A stretch of 8,377 nucleotides of DNA from an uncultured Peptococcaceae bacterium (GCA_900553245.1 USCP01000082.1:1-8377), one strand, 5' to 3'. Counted from the stretch's first letter, positions 1 through 6,461 are shown. Translations and numbers: made by a program. The notes: generated by a model from the sequence alone, not told the origin.

Positions 1-1
1 C

Positions 2-394
2 GATGCCACTGGAATCAAACCATGGCTCATCGGTATTTTAAATCCATTGTTCGGTAGCCACGGCTATCTTTTCTTTGTCATCGTTTTGTTTGTAACCGGT
101 GTAATTCTTACTAACTTTGCCAACAATGCCATTGTCGGTGCCATCTTTATGCAAATCATCGTTGCCATGGCACCAAGCATGAATATCGACAATCCGGTGC
201 CACTTGCAATGACCATGACCATGGCGATGTGCTTAGCGGTATTAACCCCAGCCGCATCCCCTTATGCAGCTGTGCTCCACGCCAACGATCGTGTTTCAAT
301 CAATGATATCTACAAATACGGCGGAATGATGGTGATTCTATCGCTGATCATCTATATCGCCCTTGGCTTACCAATTGCAAATATCATTTTCTAA
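2..394 (+). CDS. SLC13/DASS-family permease, C-terminal part (gene begins upstream of the window)
   Basis: The reading frame is open from base 2, so only the last 130 residues are visible; an internal TTG at 47 could be read as a start but the frame and similarity continue through it. The protein is an inner-membrane secondary transporter, probably sodium- or proton-coupled uptake of a carboxylate or other anion. Visible residues 22-36 form a hydrophobic helix, then TNFANN (37-42) leads into another helix; this resembles the second Ser-Asn-Thr-type substrate/cation hairpin of the DASS family, here with NNA in place of SNT. LTPAASPYAA (81-90) fits the conserved proline-rich segment before the short cytoplasmic link, and a final helix (about 109-127) ends the protein. 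The family call is by recalled pattern; the substrate cannot be read. CitMHS-type or other ion-transporter superfamily members are alternatives. A strong terminator about 90 bases downstream suggests it is the last gene of its transcript. Confidence 0.75.
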   Translation, partial: DATGIKPWLIGILNPLFGSHGYLFFVIVLFVTGVILTNFANNAIVGAIFMQIIVAMAPSMNIDNPVPLAMTMTMAMCLAVLTPAASPYAAVLHANDRVSINDIYKYGGMMVILSLIIYIALGLPIANIIF

Positions 395-481
395 TTTGAT
401 GCATTGTTGCATTGCACTTCAATGGATGTCGACATCTTTTTCACTCAACACTCAGAGTGGCTTTTCTCTGTATCGACACGC

Positions 482-516
482 GCCCCAATCATTCATCCAT
501 GATTGGGGCTTTTTTT
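482..516 (+). terminator. Rho-independent terminator of the SLC13-like gene
   Basis: A perfect 11-bp GC-rich stem (482-492 with 499-509) and a 6-base loop are followed by seven T (510-516) on the plus strand. There is no T run on the other side, so it works for plus-strand transcription only. The T run overlaps the stop codon (515-517) of the convergent minus-strand gene. Confidence 0.93.
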
Positions 517-1558
517 ATGCAAGCGCATGAATACGCACCCCATCCGCCTGATAGGCGTTAACAAGTGCCTCATCCACCGGAATCACACAAAAATTCAAGG
601 GCGCACCAATTGCAACGTAAGAAAATACCCCGACATTGCCATGCACAAACAGGTCGGTCGGCTTCATTTCCGCACGACGGTATTGCTTGTCTGAATTAAA
701 GGTATTGTCATCTCCCACTTTATTGATTTTTGTTGCCCATTCTTTGGCTGTCTCTGCGCTCAAAGATGGCACAAATACGCGAAGCATCGTGGCACAATCC
801 TCTTCATACAGCTTAAAGCTCTCCGGACTATAGCTGTGATCGTCATAATTACAAACAGCCTCTCGCAACCGCCCATCACTCGTTGTACAATAAGCGCTCA
901 TCCGAGGAAGCGTCCATTTGCTGAAATCCGCACAATAGGTATAAACATCCGTTTCTTCTTGAAAATGCATGCCGGCCGGTTGTCGCTCTAGCTGCCAGTC
1001 CCTAGCATCCAACAGATAGCGCATACCATGCTGTGACCAATAGTAACCGTTATAGCTTTGAATCAGCGCATCCAAGTCCACATTAAACACCCGTAATCCT
1101 TCTGCTGTAGTTTCAAGACAGACATCTAACGGCTGCATCGGTGCTTCCTTACGCAAGGCAGGTGCTACCGAGTCCACCGGCAACGATTTTTCCTCACCAG
1201 CTACAAACGCATTTTTATACACATAATACCGCATGCCTCCGTGTCCGTCTTCTCTGAGGAGAAGCTTGTCGCCGTTCTCCTCAACCACGCTTTCCTTTTC
1301 AAAACCGCCCACAGCCAGACCCAGAGTGCCTAATGTTACAACAAGAAGCAACGCCGTAGCAAGGCCTTTGCGGTCTTTCGATTGTCGCACTTGCCAAAGC
1401 CAACCACCGAAAATGACAAGGGTCACAAAGACACTGCCCAACCACAGGCTGTTGCGAGGTATCAGGTCTCCGGATGCCATCATCCAAGCCATGCCTAACC
1501 ACCAAAAAACGCACACAAGCCCAAGGCCTTTCCAACAGCGCCATATTTTTTTCGCCAT
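515..1558 (-). CDS. Unrecognised three-helix membrane protein with cysteine-containing outer domain
   Basis: I do not recognise this 347-residue protein. Three hydrophobic helices lie at about residues 10-29, 38-56 and 65-84. Basic residues at the N-terminus (AKK, R7, K10) and between helices 2 and 3 (RQSKDRK) place these ends in the cytoplasm by the positive-inside rule, so the remaining 260 residues should be outside. That domain is hydrophilic, rich in Tyr and acidic residues, and holds six cysteines (C147, C209, C224, C236, C255, C324) that could form disulfides; no enzyme motif stands out. The start is ATG at 1556-1558, with a strong AAAGGAGG at 1567-1574, 8 nt upstream. It is a single-gene unit, divergent from the methionine synthase and convergent with the SLC13-like gene. 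No minus-strand terminator is clear after the stop: the hairpin at 482-509 lacks a T run in this direction. Confidence refers to it being a real membrane protein gene. Confidence 0.85.
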   Translation of the reverse strand: MAKKIWRCWKGLGLVCVFWWLGMAWMMASGDLIPRNSLWLGSVFVTLVIFGGWLWQVRQSKDRKGLATALLLVVTLGTLGLAVGGFEKESVVEENGDKLLLREDGHGGMRYYVYKNAFVAGEEKSLPVDSVAPALRKEAPMQPLDVCLETTAEGLRVFNVDLDALIQSYNGYYWSQHGMRYLLDARDWQLERQPAGMHFQEETDVYTYCADFSKWTLPRMSAYCTTSDGRLREAVCNYDDHSYSPESFKLYEEDCATMLRVFVPSLSAETAKEWATKINKVGDDNTFNSDKQYRRAEMKPTDLFVHGNVGVFSYVAIGAPLNFCVIPVDEALVNAYQADGVRIHALA

Positions 1559-1587
1559 CTTCCTATCCTCCTTTTTTCGGATAATTT

Positions 1588-1596
1588 ATTATAGCA
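1588..1596 (-). promoter_or_regulatory. Extended -10 promoter of the unrecognised membrane protein gene
   Basis: On the minus strand this reads TGCTATAAT, a consensus -10 with the extended TGn element. No good -35 is present at 17 nt (ATGTTC), which is usual for extended -10 promoters. The start site would fall near 1581, giving a leader of about 23 nt that carries the ribosome binding site. The same nine bases occur in the promoter of the algI-like gene. Confidence 0.6.
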
Positions 1597-1670
1597 CACG
1601 TACACAAACAGCGAACATCGAACCTAAAACGTCATAAAATTACGACTATAATAGCGCATCTATTTTTTCG

Positions 1671-1699
1671 TTTTCAATCCTAGCGAAAAGGAGTATAAT
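1671..1699 (+). promoter_or_regulatory. Promoter of the methionine synthase gene
   Basis: TATAAT lies at 1694-1699, with TTTTCA (4 of 6 to the -35 consensus) at 1671-1676 and a 17-base spacer. Transcription would begin near 1706, leaving a leader of only about 33 nt before the ATG at 1739. That is too short for an S-box (SAM) riboswitch or T-box, and none is visible in the 180-base divergent intergenic region. Confidence 0.6.
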
Positions 1700-1738
1700 A
1701 CAACCATTCTCATAAATATTCATCAAGGAGGGTTTATC

Positions 1739-2842
1739 ATGTTAGATATTAAATACGATATCGTCGGCTCCTTCTTGCGTCCGCAAGAAGTCAAAGAAGC
1801 CCGCGAAGCGTTCAAAAACGGTACCATCAGTCGCGAAGAATTGACCGCGGTGGAAGACAAGATGATTGCTGATTTGGTCAGCAAAGAAGTGGCACATGGC
1901 CTTAAATTTGTCACCGACGGTGAGTTCCGTCGCAGATGGTGGCACTTAGACTGGCTCAAGGAATTTGACGGGTTTGATACCATCATTCGTCATAAGGAGC
2001 TCAACGGCATGGTCCATGAACTTGAATACGGCCAAGTGACCGGCAAGTTCTTTTACGATAAGAACAAGGACCATGCAGAAATGTACGCATGGGAATTCTT
2101 AAACGGCGAAGCACAAAAGTATGATGGCGTAATCGCCAAAAAGTGTATCTCCGGACCAAACATGATTCTCATTGACCATCTGCTCCAACTCGGTCATAAG
2201 GATACCCCTTACTACGGCAACGACATCGAGGCCCTCATTGATGACATCGGCCTTGCCTATCAGGATGCCATCCGTGATTTCTATGACCACGGTTGTCGCT
2301 ACATCCAAATCGACGACACCTCTTGGACCTATCTCATTGACGACAACTTCGTTGCCAAAGTAGAAAGCTTAGGCTATACCAAGCCACAAGTACTCGACTG
2401 GTTCCAACGAGTTTCCACCAAGGCCCTCGATAACCGTCCTGAAGATATGACCATTGCCACCCACTTCTGCAAAGGGAACTTCAAGGGCAATCCACTCTTC
2501 CACGGTTTCTACGACACCGTTGCACCAATCATCGCGCAAATTCCATACGATGCATATTTCGTAGAATACGATGATGAACGTTCCGGTTCCTTTGAGCCAT
2601 GGGCTCCAATGAAGGAGCGCGACGCGCTCTTTGTCGCCGGCCTCATTTCCACCAAAAATCCTGTATTGGAAGATAAGGATATGCTCAAAAAGCGTTATGA
2701 AGAAGCCAAGGCTGTGGTTGGCGACCAAATCGCCCTCTCCCCACAATGCGGATTCGCATCTGTAGAAGAAGGCAACGCGGTTACCGAAGACGACCAATGG
2801 AAAAAAATCGATCTCTTGGTAAGCTGCCAAGATTTTATCTAA
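1739..2842 (+). CDS. Core MetE-type (cobalamin-independent) methionine synthase family protein
   Basis: This 367-residue protein matches the catalytic half of MetE (COG0620), the barrel that transfers a methyl group to homocysteine zinc-thiolate to make methionine in the cytoplasm. The zinc ligands can be read in order: H242 and C244 in THFCKGN, E276 in VEYDDE and C337 in SPQCGF. QIDD (190-193) corresponds to the QIDE substrate motif, and VTDGEF (58-63) to the early conserved loop. Full MetE is about 750 residues with an N-terminal folate-handling barrel; that half is absent, as in B. subtilis YxjG/YxjH and other short homologues, so the methyl donor (methyl-folate, a corrinoid protein or another compound) is open. 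Start: ATG with AAGGAGGG (1725-1732) 6 nt upstream. It stands alone between its own promoter and a terminator; no corrinoid-protein or folate gene is adjacent, and no SAM riboswitch is present. The family is secure, the exact reaction less so. Confidence 0.88.
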   Translation: MLDIKYDIVGSFLRPQEVKEAREAFKNGTISREELTAVEDKMIADLVSKEVAHGLKFVTDGEFRRRWWHLDWLKEFDGFDTIIRHKELNGMVHELEYGQVTGKFFYDKNKDHAEMYAWEFLNGEAQKYDGVIAKKCISGPNMILIDHLLQLGHKDTPYYGNDIEALIDDIGLAYQDAIRDFYDHGCRYIQIDDTSWTYLIDDNFVAKVESLGYTKPQVLDWFQRVSTKALDNRPEDMTIATHFCKGNFKGNPLFHGFYDTVAPIIAQIPYDAYFVEYDDERSGSFEPWAPMKERDALFVAGLISTKNPVLEDKDMLKKRYEEAKAVVGDQIALSPQCGFASVEEGNAVTEDDQWKKIDLLVSCQDFI

Positions 2843-2844
2843 GC

Positions 2845-2891
2845 AAAAAAGCGTCTTTACACCTCAAAAGGTGCAAAGACGCTTTCTTTAT
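2845..2891. terminator. Bidirectional terminator between methionine synthase and DHHW-like gene
   Basis: Stem 2848-2858 pairs with 2875-2885 and, after one A/C mismatch, 2860-2864 pairs with 2869-2873; the loop is CAAA. On the plus strand it is followed by a T-rich tract (TTTCTTTATTT), and on the minus strand the six A at 2845-2850 become six T. It sits between the stop codons of the two convergent genes (2842 and 2895) and can serve both. Confidence 0.92.
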
Positions 2892-2894
2892 TTG

Positions 2895-4109
2895 TTAATC
2901 CTTTAATAAACTTTCAATGCCACCACCGTTGTCCTCCGCAGACAAAAAGGCCCCGTAGTCACGCAAACAAATGACCACATCCGGCTCATAGGCGTTGATA
3001 TACTCCTCAAGCGTACTTGAATCACAATAGCGCATGTCAAGAGACCACATTTTATTGCAACTTGTATAGAGCAAACATTCCACCGCATTGGTGAAACTAT
3101 CACCGTAAATGAGCACATTTGGCAATTCCGGACGATTGGTATCAATTTCCGTCGACGCATAGTCCCCATTCATATATAGCTTATACTCCACGTATTCTTC
3201 GGTAGTGTCCGGCAAAAAGTAAATAAGCGGCTCGGACGGTGCCCCGTAATCCTTACGCGTAAAAGGAATCGGTTCGTTTGGTTCGATGATGCTTAGTTTT
3301 TCATCGGATTGCCATTGTCCCATCAGCGCTTTAATACGAGAGCCCAAATAGGGATTCGGCAAGGTCGTGGTGGTGTATTCCCCTTCTTCAAGCACATCAA
3401 AACCAATCTCGCGCTCCGCATTTAAAAAATCTACGATGTTGCGATAGGTAAGATATGCGCCTTCGATGCTGTTATGATTATCAATGGCAGAGGAAAAATT
3501 ATCCGGCCAGCCACGCGCGGCAAAGCTATCTCCGGCATCCACATAAAGAATGCCGTCTTTCGCCATGCGCTCACGAAACGCCGTGCGTGCTTTTTCGGTG
3601 TAATCATCGCGATTGTGCATAAACCACGGATAATCATCACCATGCGTCACGCATTGACTCGGCACAGATACATAGCAATAGGTCCCGCCGTAGCTTTCGG
3701 TCAAATCACGCACAGAAGCAATATTTTTCGCCACTTTGTTTAAATCTTTTTCAATACACGACGTGTCACGCATCTCCTCATCAATATATGGCAGTAAATA
3801 GTCATCGGTTACAACCACTTCTTTAATCAACGGTTGTTTTAAAATGTGACATTTAATATACGTATCCAGCTGTAAAATTTCATCGCGATAAGCGACATGA
3901 TCTGCCAGATAAGCTTCTGCTTTCTCTCCCCATTCACCGGATAAAATCCCTTTTTCAGACCATACCGGTGCCTTCGCAAGGGTACGGTTTTCATAAAAGG
4001 AGATATCATCTTTTTCTGAAAAAGTGGTCAAATAAGTGGCTGTGCCCATCAAAAACAAGGTACACACAATAAAAACAATTTGAGAAATGCGTTTACCAAT
4101 TCTTTTCAT
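2895..4109 (-). CDS. AlgJ/DHHW-like SGNH-fold protein, partner of the MBOAT acyltransferase
   Basis: The protein has 404 residues from the ATG at 4107-4109. A GTG nine bases further upstream (4116-4118) is ruled out because the ribosome binding site AGGAGGT (4118-4124) overlaps it and lies 8 nt from the ATG. Residues 10-29 form a single signal-anchor helix; the rest should be outside. FYENRTLA (38-45) and HVAYRDEIL (71-79) are typical of DHHW/AlgJ/AlgX proteins. The SGNH-like catalytic triad of AlgX/AlgJ appears kept: D210 and H212 in DNHN, and S338 in YGDSF. The family's DHHW signature is altered to DNHN, so the Trp is missing. Role by family knowledge: it works with an MBOAT protein in O-acetylation of an exported polymer. 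It lies 12 nt after the MBOAT stop codon, and its ribosome binding site overlaps that stop, which points to translational coupling. The substrate is not readable. Confidence 0.85.
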   Translation of the reverse strand: MKRIGKRISQIVFIVCTLFLMGTATYLTTFSEKDDISFYENRTLAKAPVWSEKGILSGEWGEKAEAYLADHVAYRDEILQLDTYIKCHILKQPLIKEVVVTDDYLLPYIDEEMRDTSCIEKDLNKVAKNIASVRDLTESYGGTYCYVSVPSQCVTHGDDYPWFMHNRDDYTEKARTAFRERMAKDGILYVDAGDSFAARGWPDNFSSAIDNHNSIEGAYLTYRNIVDFLNAEREIGFDVLEEGEYTTTTLPNPYLGSRIKALMGQWQSDEKLSIIEPNEPIPFTRKDYGAPSEPLIYFLPDTTEEYVEYKLYMNGDYASTEIDTNRPELPNVLIYGDSFTNAVECLLYTSCNKMWSLDMRYCDSSTLEEYINAYEPDVVICLRDYGAFLSAEDNGGGIESLLKD

Positions 4110-4121
4110 CGCAGCCACCTC

Positions 4122-5546
4122 CTAAAATTGGAAATAAATGAAAGGATTAAAGCTTCCTGTTGCGAGCTTTATAAATGACAATGCCAATACAACTAAAGCA
4201 AGCATTTTTGGCGCCCAATCTAAAATAAAACGACAAATCATCCTGTCACTGTGTCTAGTGAGAATATTTTGGAAGAAAATTTTGATGGGAACGGCACCGA
4301 TTATGGCCAACAGAAAGAAAAAGCCGTATTGATACAAATAAAAAGCGGTATCAATGCACCACAGGCCATTGCTTCCAATGCCAAGCATCACACCGATATA
4401 AGAAATGGCATAGTCAATTGTCGGGGAGCGGAAAAGCACCCAGCTAAAGAGCACCGCCAAGAAGGTGTAGAGCCATCCCACAATATGCGGCAAACGCTTT
4501 AAAAACAATCCCCAGATGTATTTTTCGCCGATAAGCAAGATTCCAAACCATGCCCCCCAAGCCACGAAATTCCAAGCTGCCCCGTGCCATAGCCCAGTCA
4601 ACAACCACACAACAGCAATGTTGCGCAAATGCTTCCATTTCGCGCAACGATTCCCCCCAAGGGGAATATACACATAATCCCTAAACCAAGTGGAAAGAGA
4701 GATGTGCCAACGGCGCCAAAATTCAGTAATGGTGGTAGCAATATACGGATAATTAAAGTTTTCCAAGAAATGGAAACCAAAAATCCGCCCTAAGCCAATG
4801 GCCATGTCGGAATAAGCACTAAAGTCAAAGTAAATTTGCAGCATATAAGCCACTGCACCAACCCATGCAAGGCTTGTAGACAAATCTCCTGGGTTTAATT
4901 CAAAAAGGGCATCAGCGACCTCTCCCATGGTATTGGCAAGCAACATCTTCTTCCCAAGCCCAAGCATGAAGCGCACCAACCCATCGGAAAAATCATCTAT
5001 ATTTTCTCGACGACCGATAATTTCTTCTTCCACAGTGGTATAACGCACAATCGGTCCGGCCACAAGTTGCGGAAAAAGCACCACATATAGCGCTACATTG
5101 AGCGGATTTTTCTGCACCTTGGCATGGCCACGGCGAACGTCAATCACATAGCTCAAGCCCTGAAAGGTATAAAAGCTAATCCCGATTGGCAAGACAATAT
5201 CCGGCACCGAAAGATGACCGCCAAAATCATTCACCGTTTGGGCAAAAAAGCCTGCATATTTAAACCATCCTAAAAGAGCCAAATTGACGGTAACAGTCAA
5301 AAAGGCTGCGATATTACGCAACCACTTCGGCCATTGTTCACTAACAAACAGCCCGCCAACATAATTCACTGCCACCGATCCCAATAAAAGCGGCAGGTAT
5401 TTTGCACCGCCATAAAGGTAAAATATTAAACTAAAGAGAAATAAAATTAGGTTGCGTACGCCACGAAAATGACGCGGAACCACAAAATAACAAATGAGTA
5501 AGCACGGAAAAAAATAAAGCAAAAATGCCAAACTACTAAAAACCAT
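4122..5546 (-). CDS. MBOAT-family O-acyltransferase (AlgI/PatA-like)
   Basis: This 474-residue polytopic membrane enzyme belongs to the AlgI branch of MBOAT proteins, which pass acyl groups (usually acetyl) across the membrane for O-acylation of exported polysaccharide or peptidoglycan. Hallmarks in order: GISFYTFQGLSYVIDVRRG (122-140), FPQLVAGPIVRY (158-169), YFDFSAYSDMAIGLGRIFGF (239-258), NFNYPY (263-268), FWRRWHISLSTWFRDYVYIP (276-295) with LGGNR next, and LTGLWHGAAWNF (316-327). H321 in WHG is the expected catalytic histidine, with H281 a second conserved one. The length is normal and nothing is missing. Start: ATG with AGGAG (5553-5557) 6 nt upstream. It is the first gene of a two-gene operon with the DHHW-like protein. 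A terminator at 5682-5708 separates it from the DUF3267 gene. DltB (D-alanine transfer) is less likely because no dltA, dltC or dltD is adjacent and the motifs fit AlgI better. Confidence 0.94.
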   Translation of the reverse strand: MVFSSLAFLLYFFPCLLICYFVVPRHFRGVRNLILFLFSLIFYLYGGAKYLPLLLGSVAVNYVGGLFVSEQWPKWLRNIAAFLTVTVNLALLGWFKYAGFFAQTVNDFGGHLSVPDIVLPIGISFYTFQGLSYVIDVRRGHAKVQKNPLNVALYVVLFPQLVAGPIVRYTTVEEEIIGRRENIDDFSDGLVRFMLGLGKKMLLANTMGEVADALFELNPGDLSTSLAWVGAVAYMLQIYFDFSAYSDMAIGLGRIFGFHFLENFNYPYIATTITEFWRRWHISLSTWFRDYVYIPLGGNRCAKWKHLRNIAVVWLLTGLWHGAAWNFVAWGAWFGILLIGEKYIWGLFLKRLPHIVGWLYTFLAVLFSWVLFRSPTIDYAISYIGVMLGIGSNGLWCIDTAFYLYQYGFFFLLAIIGAVPIKIFFQNILTRHSDRMICRFILDWAPKMLALVVLALSFIKLATGSFNPFIYFQF

Positions 5547-5577
5547 TTTTAACTCCTAAACGCCCATTTTTTAAAGC

Positions 5578-5587
5578 CGTTATAACG
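5578..5587. repeat. 10-bp palindrome in the algI-like leader
   Basis: CGTTATAACG is a perfect palindrome lying about +5 to +14 relative to the start site expected from the -10 box at 5598-5603. The position suits a repressor site, but so short a palindrome may be chance. Confidence 0.35.
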
Positions 5588-5592
5588 ACCAT

Positions 5593-5607
5593 GTGCTATT
5601 ATAGCAC
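5593..5607 (-). promoter_or_regulatory. Extended -10 promoter of the algI-like operon inside a 15-bp palindrome
   Basis: GTGCTATTATAGCAC has two perfect 7-base arms around one central base. Read on the minus strand it contains TGCTATAAT (5598-5606), an extended -10 identical to that of the unrecognised membrane protein gene. A -35 is poor (TTGTTT with 19-base spacing at best). Transcription would begin near 5591, about 45 nt before the ATG. The palindrome may be an operator covering the -10 box; no regulator gene is in the window. Confidence 0.5.
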
Positions 5608-5681
5608 GCTTTTTCTTCTAATAAACAAAGGATTCCTAATTATTGTGTACCAATCCGGTGACAAATTTTAAGTCAACACAC

Positions 5682-5708
5682 AAAAAAGGCTACCTATACG
5701 GTAACCTT
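5682..5708 (-). terminator. Rho-independent terminator of the DUF3267 gene
   Basis: On the minus strand a 9-bp stem (5700-5708 with 5686-5694, one G-U pair) with a 5-base loop runs into T residues (5682-5687 are six A on the plus strand). It lies 11 bases after the stop codon at 5720 and isolates this gene from the algI-like operon downstream. Confidence 0.88.
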
Positions 5709-5719
5709 GTTGTGTTAAG

Positions 5720-6364
5720 CTATTTCCAATCTTTTGGCATGTCCTTTTTATCAATCCAATAGGTATGCAAGCCGTAGTTAAAAACGATGGCGCCCTTTGG
5801 CACTTGGTTCCACACGTTGCGCACATTATAAAAATCACCGATCCCGCCAAAGACCATGGCCCAACTTAGGAGCATCCAATAAATGCTTACCATTGGCGAT
5901 GGAACTTGTGCAAAGAGCAGCCAAGCTGCATAAGGCACAAAGCCGAGAATGGTGGCCGGTGCCGCACTCATCACAATAAAACGCATGCGACTCATCGGCG
6001 CGTTGCAATAAACAAGGGCCGCCTGCATTTGATAAATCCAAATGTCCTTATCGGCACCACGCGGCAAAAAAGCGGCATGAATGTATTCGTGCAGCGGCAC
6101 AAAGATGGTATAGAGCCCCACTGTAAGAAAACCGCCCACTACCACCTCCAACACACTAAAATCCGCTGCCCAATTCAGCCCCTTATTGATGCGTACCAAG
6201 GCAAGGGCCAGCATGAGTAAAAAAATCGGTACCGATTTCTTAAGGGATTGATTCAACACCTCTTCCATAGAGCCCCCTTCTTCCAGTTGGTGAGCTTGCG
6301 ATGGACAGCAGCCTTCTTCCAGAATTTTGAAATCCGTGAGCATCCCACGAAAACGAATGGCCAT
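5720..6364 (-). CDS. DUF3267-family membrane zincin-like protein
   Basis: This 214-residue protein fits the DUF3267 (putative zincin peptidase) pattern. A helix at about 45-58 and a second at 70-90 end in PLHEYIHAAFLP (90-101), which carries the HExxH zinc motif (H92, E93, H96) at the membrane face. Two or three further helices follow (about 127-152, 157-175), with GDFYN (176-180), where D177 is a possible third metal ligand. By family it may be a membrane metalloprotease, but activity has not generally been shown and the substrate is unknown. Start: ATG at 6362-6364 with AGGGAG (6372-6377) 7 nt upstream. An alternative is M33 (ATG at 6266-6268), preceded by AAGGGGG; the first 32 residues are hydrophilic, contain a Cys-Cys pair and lie outside the recognisable domain. 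It is a single-gene unit with its own terminator, divergent from the deacetylase-like gene. Confidence 0.82.
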   Translation of the reverse strand: MAIRFRGMLTDFKILEEGCCPSQAHQLEEGGSMEEVLNQSLKKSVPIFLLMLALALVRINKGLNWAADFSVLEVVVGGFLTVGLYTIFVPLHEYIHAAFLPRGADKDIWIYQMQAALVYCNAPMSRMRFIVMSAAPATILGFVPYAAWLLFAQVPSPMVSIYWMLLSWAMVFGGIGDFYNVRNVWNQVPKGAIVFNYGLHTYWIDKKDMPKDWK

Positions 6365-6391
6365 TTCTATTCTCCCTACTTTCCTTGCTAC

Positions 6392-6403
6392 AACAAATTT
6401 GTT
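6392..6403. repeat. 12-bp perfect palindrome in the divergent intergenic region
   Basis: AACAAATTTGTT is a perfect 12-base palindrome between the divergent DUF3267 and deacetylase-like genes. It falls in the predicted leader of the DUF3267 transcript and upstream of the plus-strand operon, so it could be a regulator site for either. AT-rich palindromes of this length can also occur by chance. Confidence 0.35.
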
Positions 6404-6430
6404 ATCATATCTATACAGATTTTACCACTG

Positions 6431-6459
6431 ATTATACCCTTATTATAAAGGAGGAACAA
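6431..6459 (-). promoter_or_regulatory. Promoter of the DUF3267 gene
   Basis: On the minus strand TTGTTC (6454-6459) is followed by 17 bases and TATAAT (6431-6436). The start site would be near 6424, giving a leader of about 60 nt. The -35 box overlaps the region just upstream of the ATG at 6462 of the divergent gene and touches its ribosome binding site, so the two transcription units may interfere. I could not assign a convincing plus-strand promoter for the deacetylase-like operon in the same region. Confidence 0.5.
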
Positions 6460-6461
6460 CC

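Noticed and set aside
425..436. GATGTCGACATC palindrome followed by TTTTT after the SLC13-like gene
   Set aside because: A perfect palindrome with no loop cannot form a usable terminator hairpin, and a far better terminator follows at 482-516.
1233..1637. 134-codon plus-strand open frame opposite the unrecognised membrane protein gene
   Set aside because: It lies almost wholly over the minus-strand gene, has low-complexity Pro/Arg/Ser composition and no ribosome binding site; the minus-strand gene has a strong one and clear helices.
1631..1646. Imperfect inverted repeat GTCATAA-AA-TTACGAC between divergent genes
   Set aside because: It has one mismatch, lies in AT-rich sequence and is not at a fixed distance from either promoter; not enough to call an operator.
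1580..1738. Possible SAM riboswitch or T-box upstream of the methionine synthase gene
   Set aside because: No S-box helices, T-box motif or leader terminator can be seen, and the likely promoter leaves only about 33 nt of leader.
2369..2830. 153-codon minus-strand open frame opposite the methionine synthase gene
   Set aside because: The plus-strand frame carries all MetE zinc ligands, so this is an antisense shadow with no family resemblance or ribosome binding site.
4110..4118. GTG start adding three residues to the DHHW-like protein
   Set aside because: The AGGAGGT ribosome binding site overlaps the GTG and is correctly spaced for the ATG at 4107-4109.
5906..6220. 104-codon plus-strand open frame opposite the DUF3267 gene
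   Set aside because: The His- and Cys-rich look comes from antisense codons; no ribosome binding site, and the minus-strand frame holds HExxH and transmembrane helices.
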